From JABSQH01 sp039177505 (GTDB lineage: Bacteria; Actinomycetota; Acidimicrobiia; Acidimicrobiales; Ilumatobacteraceae), in assembly GCA_039177505.1 (NCBI GenBank), contig JBCDFR010000026.1, positions 1-56,412 on the forward strand: a DNA stretch of 56,412 nucleotides. The letters are read 5' to 3'. Below the pieces are notes generated by a model, which ran no database searches, was not told the origin of the DNA, and was given only the letters and a program-made list of their open reading frames with translations. Both the position numbers and the translations under genes were made by a program. The stretch's first letter is position 1; each line of letters opens with the position of its first letter. Below are positions 33,061 through 39,957 of the stretch, in pieces.

Positions 33061-33519
33061 ATGCTCCTGCAGAACTCCCCCTTCCGTGAACTCGACGCGC
33101 TGTTCAACCAGCGTGAGCCCCGCGGCTGGGAGACCGGCCGCCCGATGCCGATGGACGCGTACCGTCGCGGCGACGACGTGTGGGTCCATCTCGACCTGCC
33201 TGGCGTGGCCGCCGACTCGATCGACATCTCCGTCGAGCGCAACGTTTTGACGGTGTCGGCCGAGCGCACCACCGCTCGCGAGGACGGCGACCGCATGTAC
33301 TTCGCCGAGCGCCATCGCGGCAGCTTCCGACGCCAGGTCAGCCTGGGCGAGGGCCTCGACGCAGAGGCCATCGAAGCCGACTACCACGACGGAGTGCTCA
33401 CCCTGCGAATCCCCGTCGCCCAGGTCGCCAAGCCGCGCAAGATCACCGTGCGCGCCAACCAGCCCGTGATCGACGCCACAACCGGCCCGGCGACGGACAC
33501 CAACACGCCCACCACCTGA
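33061..33519 (+). CDS. Small heat-shock protein (Hsp20)
   Basis: A 152-residue alpha-crystallin-type chaperone. The ACD runs from about residue 23 to 118 (PMPMDAYRRGDDVWVHLDLPG, FRRQVSLGEGLD, and the AxxxxGVL-type YHDGVLTLRIPV). A short N-terminal arm (FRELDALFNQ) and a Thr-rich tail flank it. The start is ATG 33061 with GAGG upstream; GTG 33046 would add five residues. Monocistronic: a strong hairpin follows. Confidence 0.92.
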   Translation: MLLQNSPFRELDALFNQREPRGWETGRPMPMDAYRRGDDVWVHLDLPGVAADSIDISVERNVLTVSAERTTAREDGDRMYFAERHRGSFRRQVSLGEGLDAEAIEADYHDGVLTLRIPVAQVAKPRKITVRANQPVIDATTGPATDTNTPTT

Positions 33520-33619
33520 CCGAAATACCGGGGATTCCGTGCGATTTGCGCACGGCATCCTCAACAGAACGGGGAATTCACCGCCGCCCTGAACGGTTGT
33601 AGTGAACACATCCGCCATC

Positions 33620-33660
33620 ACGACGCCCGACCGACACCCCCCCCGACGGTCGGGCGTCGT
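33620..33660 (+). terminator. Stem-loop terminator after hsp20
   Basis: A perfect 14-base stem ACGACGCCCGACCG/CGGTCGGGCGTCGT (33620-33633 with 33647-33660) with a C-rich 13-base loop. No T-tract follows, as is common in high-GC actinobacteria. The stretch 33520-33619 before it holds no gene that I can see. Confidence 0.65.
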
Positions 33661-33711
33661 CGCGTCTCGGCGTATCGACGATCGCGCCACCTCCACCAAC
33701 CCGATCCGGAG

Positions 33712-33753
33712 CCGATTGAACGAACTTCTTCGATCAATCGGGGGAATTAGTCT
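33712..33753 (+). promoter_or_regulatory. Operator and promoter of the ArsR-like regulator/MFS operon
   Basis: An inverted repeat CCGATTGAACGAA-cttc-TTCGATCAATCGG (33712-33741, 12 of 13 positions paired) is followed by a candidate -10 box TAGTCT (33748-33753) and the ATG at 33766. The dyad covers the expected -35 position, which fits autorepression by the downstream winged-helix regulator. The -35 itself is poor. Confidence 0.55.
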
Positions 33754-33765
33754 ATTGTCGAGCCG

Positions 33766-34311
33766 ATGTCGCCGGACTATGTACTCGACGACGAGCTGCT
33801 GGTCACCGAGCCCGGGCAGTTCAAGGCGATTGCCGACCCGTTGCGCAGCCACATTCTCGATCTCGCCCTCGAGCGGGCGGTCACCGTTGGCGAATTAGCC
33901 GACGCCCTCGATCGGCCGAAGTCCAGTGTCGCCTACCACGTCGACACGTTGGTCGAGGTCGGACTGTTGGCCGTGGTTCGCACGCGGCGAGTGCGGGCCA
34001 TCGACGAGCGCTTCTTCGGACGGACCGCACGCACGTTCGTGATCGCTCCGGACATGAAGGGCAGCGCACCGCCCGCTGGCCGCTTCCTCACGACGGCGAT
34101 GGCCGAGGTTGCACCGGACCGGCTCGACGAGTACGTGGAAACGCTACGCCACGTTCGGCTGAGCAAAGCCGACGCCGATGTGTTGTTCGAGCGCATCGTC
34201 GAGATCGCTGAAGAACTCACGCGTCAACCACACAGCGGCGACACGATCTACGGCTTCGTCGCTGCGATCTACCCAACCAACCATCCGGTGCTCGGTGACC
34301 CACATGAGTGA
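33766..34311 (+). CDS. ArsR-like winged-helix transcription regulator
   Basis: A 181-residue regulator. Residues 15-80 form a winged helix (FKAIADPLRSHILDLALERAVTVGELADAL, then RPKSSVAYHVDTLVEVGLLA) of the ArsR/helix-turn-helix-20 type without metal-binding Cys. The rest is helical and may sense a ligand. It overlaps the MFS gene by eight bases, so it probably controls that exporter and its own promoter. Confidence 0.85.
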   Translation: MSPDYVLDDELLVTEPGQFKAIADPLRSHILDLALERAVTVGELADALDRPKSSVAYHVDTLVEVGLLAVVRTRRVRAIDERFFGRTARTFVIAPDMKGSAPPAGRFLTTAMAEVAPDRLDEYVETLRHVRLSKADADVLFERIVEIAEELTRQPHSGDTIYGFVAAIYPTNHPVLGDPHE

Positions 34312-35662
34312 GCAGGTCGCGCCGGACGCCGCCGCCGACGACGAGGCCACGCCACGCAAGCTCGGAGCGGACTACTTCCGTCTGCTCATCGCCTCGACGA
34401 TCTCCAATCTCGGCGACGGCGTCAGCATCATCGCCTACCCGTGGTTGGCCTCGGCGATCACCCGTAACCCGCTGCTCATCGCCACGGTCGGCGTCGTCCA
34501 ACGGCTGCCATGGCTGCTGTTCAGCCTGCCCGCCGGTGTGATCACCGACCGCTACGACCGGCGCACGCTGATGGTCGTGGCGAACACCATTCGAGCGATC
34601 CTCACCGCCCTCGTCGCCCTCGTTGTGCTCAGCCGTCAGAACGTGCTGCCGGGCCCCGACGTGGTCTCCGACGACTCGATTCAGATCAGCACCGACGTGG
34701 CGCTGTACCTCATTGTCCTGTTGGCCACGCTGCTGCTCGGCACGGCCGAGGTGCTCTACGACAACTCGGCGCAGACGTTCATGCCGTCGATCGTGCACAA
34801 GGATCAGCTCCAGAAGGCCAACGGCCGACTGTGGAGCCTGGAGCAGGTGGCGAACACGTTCGCCGGCCCGCCGCTGGCTGCACTCCTCCTCGCCATCGCG
34901 TTCTCGCTGCCGTTCTGGGTCGACGCCGCCACGTTCGCCATCGGGGCTGCGCTGATCGCGACGATTCGGCCGAGACGAACCGCCGCAACGGCTGACGACA
35001 CCCAACGCGCACCATGGCGGGCCGAGTTACGCGAAGGCGTGTCATGGCTGTGGCAACACGACCTACTTCGCCCGCTGGCGATCACGCTGGGGCTGTTGAA
35101 CATGCTCGGCACGATGTCGATGGCCACGCTGGTGCTGTTCGGCCAGGAGGTACTGGGGACGACACCGACCGAGTTCGCCATCCTGTCCACCGGTGGTGCT
35201 GTCGGCGGCGTCGTCGGCGGGTGGACGGCATCGGCCATCTCGGCCCGCATCGGTCCTGGCGCCTCCCTTACGATCACGCTGCTCGGGGGTGGAGCGGTCA
35301 CGTTTGCTACGGGCCTGCTCACGTGGTGGCCAGCGGTGTGGGTGATGTTCGCGCTGTACATGCTGACCGCGGTGTTGTGGAACGTGATCACGGTCAGCCT
35401 TCGTCAGACGATCATCCCCGACCGCCTGCTCGGGCGCGTCAACAGCGTGTACCGCTTCTTCGGCTGGGGAATGATGCCGATCGGCGCGCTGCTGGGCGGC
35501 GCCATCGTCGCGATCACCGAACCGCTCTCGGACCGCGGGCTCGCCCTACGCATGCCGTGGTTCGTCGCGGGCGCGCTGTCGATCGCTCTCTTTGCGTGGG
35601 CCGGCCCGCGCCTGACGACCGTCAAGATCGAAGCGGCTCGCGCGACAGCACCGCAACGCTGA
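34304..35662 (+). CDS. MFS transporter (enterobactin-exporter-like family)
   Basis: A 452-residue membrane protein with about 12 helices. The loop 2-3 motif is PAGVITDRYDRRTLMV, and the N-terminal LGADYFRLLIASTISNLGDGVSIIAYPWLA is typical of the MFS_3/EntS-like group of actinobacterial exporters. It has an unusually long loop between helices 3 and 4 (NVLPGPDVVSDDSIQISTD). ATG 34304 lies inside the end of the regulator gene (ATGAGTGA). Substrate unknown. Confidence 0.9.
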   Translation: MSEQVAPDAAADDEATPRKLGADYFRLLIASTISNLGDGVSIIAYPWLASAITRNPLLIATVGVVQRLPWLLFSLPAGVITDRYDRRTLMVVANTIRAILTALVALVVLSRQNVLPGPDVVSDDSIQISTDVALYLIVLLATLLLGTAEVLYDNSAQTFMPSIVHKDQLQKANGRLWSLEQVANTFAGPPLAALLLAIAFSLPFWVDAATFAIGAALIATIRPRRTAATADDTQRAPWRAELREGVSWLWQHDLLRPLAITLGLLNMLGTMSMATLVLFGQEVLGTTPTEFAILSTGGAVGGVVGGWTASAISARIGPGASLTITLLGGGAVTFATGLLTWWPAVWVMFALYMLTAVLWNVITVSLRQTIIPDRLLGRVNSVYRFFGWGMMPIGALLGGAIVAITEPLSDRGLALRMPWFVAGALSIALFAWAGPRLTTVKIEAARATAPQR

Positions 35663-35674
35663 GAGACTGGCGGG

Positions 35675-36061
35675 ATGACCCGCAACCTCGTGAGCACCGA
35701 TTCGCCGTTGGAAGACCAGTTCGCGTACTCGCGCGCCGTCGTCGACGGCGACTGGTGCTTCGTCTCGGGCACCACCGGCTACGACTACGAGACGATGACG
35801 ATGCCGGAGGGCGCCGAAGCACAGGCCCGGCAGACGCTGGTCACGATCGAGGCGGCGCTCGTCGGCGCAGGATTTGCGATAGACGATGTCGTACGGGCGC
35901 GGTACTACGTAGCCGATCGGGCCCATGTCACGAGCGTCGGAACGGCACTGCGCGGGGCATTCGGCGAGACACGTCCGGCGGCCACGATGGTGATCTGCGA
36001 CCTCGTCGACCCGGCGATGCTCGTGGAGATCGAAGTCACGGCCCGTCGGCGTTCGGAATGA
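35675..36061 (+). CDS. RidA-family protein
   Basis: A 128-residue YjgF/YER057c/UK114 trimer-forming protein. FVSGTTGYDYETM and QARQTLVTIEAALVGAGFAIDDVVRARYYVAD are family hallmarks, and the Arg that contacts the substrate carboxylate is present in VVRARYYV. RidA proteins deaminate reactive 2-aminoacrylate-like enamines; subfamilies differ. It starts 12 bases after the MFS gene and may be in its operon. Confidence 0.9.
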   Translation: MTRNLVSTDSPLEDQFAYSRAVVDGDWCFVSGTTGYDYETMTMPEGAEAQARQTLVTIEAALVGAGFAIDDVVRARYYVADRAHVTSVGTALRGAFGETRPAATMVICDLVDPAMLVEIEVTARRRSE

Positions 36062-36164
36062 CTGCTCAGCGACACTCCTGACATCGACGACGCCCCACAG
36101 CGTGCCGGAATGGAGCGTCCGGTCGGTTGGGATGGTTTTACCGCTCCCGGTGGTTGCTCCTGCC

Positions 36165-36587
36165 ATGGACATCGATGAAGCACTGACGTTTCTACGAGAA
36201 CATCGCCAAGGAATCCTGATCACCACCAAGTCCGACGGCCGACCGCAGTCCTCGAACATCGTGTACGTGGTGGGCGACGACGATGTGATCCGCATCTCCG
36301 TCACCAACAGCCGCGCCAAGACCAAGAACGCACACCGCACCGGTCAGGTGTCGTTGCACGTCAACCGCGACGACTTCTGGGCCTACGCCGTGGTCGAGGC
36401 CGATGTGACCGCGACCCCGGTGGCAGCCGCACCAGACGACGCCACCGTCGATCAGCTCGTCGACTACTACCGCTCGATGGCTGGTGAGCACGACGATTGG
36501 CCGGCATACCGCCAAGCGATGGTCGACGACGGTCGGCTGCTGCTCGAGCTCCGACCGACCCACGCCTACGGGATGCTCCAGCGCTGA
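36165..36587 (+). CDS. PPOX-class F420/FMN-dependent oxidoreductase
   Basis: A 140-residue split-beta-barrel protein of the pyridoxamine-phosphate-oxidase-like/FDOR-B group. The signature is FLREHRQGILITTKSDGRPQSSNIVYVV, with VSLHVNRDDFWAYAVVEADVT as the central barrel strands. ATG 36165 is chosen; the frame extends upstream to 36102 without a ribosome site. In this F420-rich gene set an F420-dependent reductase is likely but not proven. Confidence 0.85.
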   Translation: MDIDEALTFLREHRQGILITTKSDGRPQSSNIVYVVGDDDVIRISVTNSRAKTKNAHRTGQVSLHVNRDDFWAYAVVEADVTATPVAAAPDDATVDQLVDYYRSMAGEHDDWPAYRQAMVDDGRLLLELRPTHAYGMLQR

Positions 36588-36689
36588 GCGCTCGAGCGGA
36601 CAGTCGGTCAGCTGGGCTCGTCCCGGTTGCGCCGTGTGATGAGCGTCATTGCGCTACCGCGGATGGTGGCGAGCGCGTCGGCGATCCGT

Positions 36690-37349
36690 TTAGAGCGAGA
36701 GGGGCAGGCTTTGCAACTCTGGCGGGGTTGTGGGGGTGCCACCACCACCACCACCACCAGACGGCGGCATCACTTCGAGCACCAACTCAGCGACGGTCGT
36801 CACCGGACCGCCGGCCTCGAACGATGAGCCGATCGACAGGTGGAACTCGCCATCGACGAACGAACCCTCGACCGAGGTCACAGGTCGGATGATCCGGGTT
36901 GTCGTCTCATCGTCCGAATTGTCGTACTCCACCACGTAGAACCCATCGACAACGGCGTCCACAACCTTGCCGTCGGCATCGATGGAGAAGTCCATCTGCT
37001 TCAGCTGCAAATCGAGAAATGTGCTCCACGGCGATTTGTCGCCGTGGAAATCTCCGACGTAGAACCCGCTGCTGCGCTCCATGATGGTCGCGTGAGTGCC
37101 GTCGAACTCCAGGCGATCGCGCGTGGACCCCGGCAGGGGCACGAATACGTCGCTGGCGAAGGGATCCTCCGGAGGTGGGCTGAGCAGCTTTGATTCCTGG
37201 ACAACGACGCCGTAGTACACCGGCTCCGCCTCCGCTGAAACGGATTGGCCGACGATGCCGGGGCCGATCATTCCGAGGACCACCGCTGCGGCAGCGAGAA
37301 GTCGATACGTGCTACGGCGAGAGGCGAATTCGTTCTTGAAGGCGGTCAT
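36690..37349 (-). CDS. Secreted protein with poly-Gly tract
   Basis: A 219-residue exported protein. The signal peptide is residues 1-41 (YRLLAAAAVVLGMIGPGIVGQSVSAEA). The mature part is beta-rich and acidic (FVPLPGSTRDRLEFDGTHATI, GFYVGDFHGDKSPWSTF), ending with PPSGGGGGGGTPTTPP. The Gly run is encoded by a CCA microsatellite on the plus strand at 36739-36760. AGAGTGAG precedes ATG 37349. No family is recognised. Confidence 0.7.
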   Translation of the reverse strand: MTAFKNEFASRRSTYRLLAAAAVVLGMIGPGIVGQSVSAEAEPVYYGVVVQESKLLSPPPEDPFASDVFVPLPGSTRDRLEFDGTHATIMERSSGFYVGDFHGDKSPWSTFLDLQLKQMDFSIDADGKVVDAVVDGFYVVEYDNSDDETTTRIIRPVTSVEGSFVDGEFHLSIGSSFEAGGPVTTVAELVLEVMPPSGGGGGGGTPTTPPELQSLPLSL

Positions 37350-37524
37350 GCTCACTCTTGGTGGTGTGGCGCCGGCATCTACGGCGACTGGAACACCCAT
37401 GATCGAGCGAGCCACATGAACGCAACCTGAGCTCGCCCCAAACTCAAGGCTTCCCAACGTCATCACGCGTCCTCGACGTCGGTTGCCACCGCGCCGCCGA
37501 GCCGCCGAACCCCTCCTCGAACGG

Positions 37525-37571
37525 TTGCAGCCGTTTCGATATATCGCTATGATCACGATATATCGAAACGG
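37525..37571 (+). promoter_or_regulatory. padR promoter with perfect 16-base inverted-repeat operator
   Basis: The -35 box TTGCAG (37525-37530) and -10 box TATGAT (37548-37553) are 17 bases apart. A perfect inverted repeat CCGTTTCGATATATCG (37531-37546) / CGATATATCGAAACGG (37556-37571) fills the spacer and the start region. The -10 box lies in the 9-base gap between the arms. ATAT-centred dyads are typical PadR operators; repression by steric block and autoregulation are expected. The stretch 37350-37524 before it shows nothing else. Confidence 0.82.
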
Positions 37572-37608
37572 CGGACGTAGGCTCCGCCCCGAACCACAAG
37601 GAGAACGG

Positions 37609-38271
37609 ATGCCCCGTTCACACCATTCACATTCACCAAACAGCCCAACGGACGGCGAACACCTCGAACGCGCACCACATCGCGGTCACCAACGTCGTGG
37701 ACGCCATGCGTGGCGGCGCGGCGGACCCCACGGAGGAGGTCGCCGCCACCGGGCCCGACGCGGCGCACTGCGCGACGGCGTCATCACGTTGCTCGGCGAA
37801 CGGCCGATGCACGGCTACGAACTGATCACCGAACTCGAAGCTCGAAGCAACGGCCGCTGGCGACCGAGCCCCGGCGCGATCTATCCGGCACTGCGCAAGA
37901 TGGAGCACCACGGACTGATCAATTCCAGCGACGATGACGGCACGCGGACCTTCGCCCTCACCGACGAGGGGCAGGCCGCACTCACTCGCTTGGAAGCAGC
38001 TCGCGTCACCGGCGCACCCGCACCGTGGGACGACGCTGGCGCAGGCGAGCGTGGCGACCTTCGGCACCTGATGTCGGAGATCGGTGGCCAGCTGCGGCAA
38101 ATCGGCCGATTCGGCACTGCCGAGCAAGTCGATGCGACGAGGACCATCCTCGACGACACCAAGCGCCAGCTCTACGCCGTGCTCGCCGGCACGCCGGCCA
38201 CCGAGTCGACCGCCGATGCCTCCGCCGACTCAGCCGACTCGGCCGATGAGGCGTCATCGGACAGCAGCTGA
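37609..38271 (+). CDS. PadR-family transcription regulator with His/Arg-rich N-terminus
   Basis: A 220-residue regulator. The winged helix spans about residues 58-125 (ALRDGVITLLGERPMHGYELITELEARS, SPGAIYPALRKMEHHGLI, TFALTDEGQAALTRL), followed by the dimerisation helices. The first 55 residues are an unusual His/Arg/Gly-rich extension (HHSHSPNS, HRGHQRRGRHAWRRGG) that could bind metal or nucleic acid. AAGGAG stands 6 bases before ATG 37609. The Ser/Ala/Asp-rich C-terminus overlaps the convergent monooxygenase by 100 bases. Confidence 0.9.
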   Translation: MPRSHHSHSPNSPTDGEHLERAPHRGHQRRGRHAWRRGGPHGGGRRHRARRGALRDGVITLLGERPMHGYELITELEARSNGRWRPSPGAIYPALRKMEHHGLINSSDDDGTRTFALTDEGQAALTRLEAARVTGAPAPWDDAGAGERGDLRHLMSEIGGQLRQIGRFGTAEQVDATRTILDDTKRQLYAVLAGTPATESTADASADSADSADEASSDSS

Positions 38272-39302
38272 CGAACCCGCGGGATCACCTCGTTGCCGAA
38301 GCGCTCGATGCTCGCCATCAATTGTTCGTGAGGCAGCGTGCCCGAGCTGTACTTCATGGTGAATCGATCGAGGCCGAGCGTGCGCACGGTGGTGGCGATC
38401 TTCGTTGCCACGGTGTCGGGCGACCCGACGTAGAGCGCGCCCGCCGGTGAGGCGGCGTGTGCAAACTCAGCCCGGCTCGTCGGCCCCCACCCGCGCTCTG
38501 CGCCGATGCGGTTGCGCATCTCCTCGAAGTGCGGCCACACGAGCTCGCGGGCCTCGTCGTCGGTCGCCCCGACGAAGCCGGGCGAGTGCACCCCGACCGG
38601 CTGTACCGGCTGCCCGAGCTCCTCGAGAGCCCTCCGGTACAGGCGGACCAACGGCTCGAAACCAGCGGACTCGCCGCCGATGATGGCGACCATCAATGGC
38701 AACCCGTAGCGCGCCGCCCGCACAACCGACTCGGGACTCCCGCCGACGCCAACCCACGCGTCGAGACCGCCGGCCGTGCGCGGCACCACCAATTGCCCGT
38801 CGAGCGGCGGGCGCGTCGAGCCGCTCCACGTGACGGGCTGCTCGCGCAGCAGCGTTGCGAACAGATCGAGTTTGTCCTCGAACAGTTCCTCGTACTCGTC
38901 GAGCGAATACCCGAAGAGCGGGAACGACTCGATGAACGATCCTCTCCCGAGCACGACCTCAGCGCGCCCGCCCGACACCGCGTCGAGCGTAGCGAACCGC
39001 TGGAACACCCGGATCGGGTCGTCGGAGCTGAGCACTGTCACCGCCGACCCGAGCACGATGCGCTCGGTCTGCCCGGCAATCGCAGCCAACACCGTCTCGG
39101 GTGACGACACGGCAAAGTCCGGCCGGTGGTGCTCGCCAATGCCGAAGGCGTCGATACCCACTGCGTCGGCCAGTTTCGCCTCGTCGACGACGTGGCCGAG
39201 CACGACGTGATCGGCAAGGCGCGTCCCATCACGGTCGACTGTCACGTCACCGAATGTGTCGATACCGAACTGCACATCCTGTGGGTATTTGATTGCGGTC
39301 AC
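38172..39302 (-). CDS. Luciferase-like monooxygenase
   Basis: A TIM-barrel flavin monooxygenase of the LLM superfamily with VQFGIDTFGDVTVD, AVGIDAFGIGEHHRPDFAVSSP, LGSAVTVLSSDDPIRVFQRFATLDAVSGGRAEVVLGRG (shown in parts) and DAWVGVGGSPESV. It resembles the CE1758/YhbW-type group. GTG 39302 is used here; GTG 39275 (starting VQFGIDTF) is equally reasonable and would give 367 residues. The C-terminal Ser/Ala/Glu-rich tail is encoded antisense to the padR end. Confidence 0.82.
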   Translation of the reverse strand: MTAIKYPQDVQFGIDTFGDVTVDRDGTRLADHVVLGHVVDEAKLADAVGIDAFGIGEHHRPDFAVSSPETVLAAIAGQTERIVLGSAVTVLSSDDPIRVFQRFATLDAVSGGRAEVVLGRGSFIESFPLFGYSLDEYEELFEDKLDLFATLLREQPVTWSGSTRPPLDGQLVVPRTAGGLDAWVGVGGSPESVVRAARYGLPLMVAIIGGESAGFEPLVRLYRRALEELGQPVQPVGVHSPGFVGATDDEARELVWPHFEEMRNRIGAERGWGPTSRAEFAHAASPAGALYVGSPDTVATKIATTVRTLGLDRFTMKYSSGTLPHEQLMASIERFGNEVIPRVRQLLSDDASSAESAESAEASAVDSVAGVPASTA

Positions 39303-39499
39303 AACTACTACAACCAATGCGCAGCACCCACTATTCCAACGGGCCACCAAGGCGACACTTCGTCACGGCAGTCGGTCCGAGAGGGTGCGGCTGTTGAGGA
39401 GTCGATCGAGCAGGTCCGCGTTATCGGCGGAGATCGTCAGGTCGCGGGCGATACGACGTCGACAGCGCTTGCAGTCAAGAGCGATGCCAGGATCAGACG
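39303..39499. other. Intergenic region without a recognised gene
   Basis: A 197-base region between the divergent monooxygenase and a hypothetical gene. Minus-strand translation gives ISADNADLLDRLLNSRTLS, which looks protein-like, but there is no start or full frame. No hairpin or operator stands out. CCAGGA at 39487 serves as the ribosome site of the next gene. Confidence 0.3.
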
Positions 39500-39877
39500 A
39501 TGCAGTCGCCGCGACAGATCGAACTCGGCGGTGAGGCGCGCCTGGCGCTCGGACAGATTCTGGCGATCATGACCGACCATGCGATGTCGGACGGGGCGCC
39601 TCGCTGGGACATCGAGCGCGTCCTCGAGCTCGAGATGCGCCTCGACGTGCCGAGCGCGGTCGCCAGCGCTGAGGAGCTCGACACCATCAGCACGGTCACC
39701 ATCGGTATCGACGACGCTGCGCTGCTCCTCGATGGCATGGCCTTCACCGAGGTGGCGTCGGCCGAATTACCGTGGATCGAGATGGTCCGGTGGACATCGG
39801 ACTTCATCACCACAGAACTGCGAAGGCACTGGAGCGACGACGAGTGGCGCGCGCTTGCAGTTTTTGACCCCACTTGA
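39500..39877 (+). CDS. Hypothetical protein
   Basis: A 125-residue acidic protein from ATG 39500 with AGGA about 8 bases upstream. The N-terminal half is helical (LGQILAIMTDHAMSDGAPRWDIERVLELEMR, in two helices), the middle beta (TVTIGIDDAALLLDGMAFTEV), and the end helical and Trp-rich (EMVRWTSDFITTELRRHWSDDEWRALAV, partly shown). No signal or membrane segment. No family recognised. It lies 80 bases before the P-type ATPase. Confidence 0.65.
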   Translation: MQSPRQIELGGEARLALGQILAIMTDHAMSDGAPRWDIERVLELEMRLDVPSAVASAEELDTISTVTIGIDDAALLLDGMAFTEVASAELPWIEMVRWTSDFITTELRRHWSDDEWRALAVFDPT

Positions 39878-39957
39878 GGCCGTCAGTCGCATCGACAGGT
39901 GCGGTCTGCTACGCATCGGGGCGTGGATTGCAGCGACATCGGTGACGTGAGACCACA

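Noticed and set aside
33766..34311. Metal-sensing ArsR as the regulator of the ArsI-like operators
   Set aside because: It lacks Cys metal sites and has a different dyad (CCGATTGA...TCAATCGG) at its own promoter.
36739..36760. CACCACCACCACCAC tract resembling a vector His tag
   Set aside because: It is the complement of glycine codons in the native secreted-protein gene; no vector sequence surrounds it.
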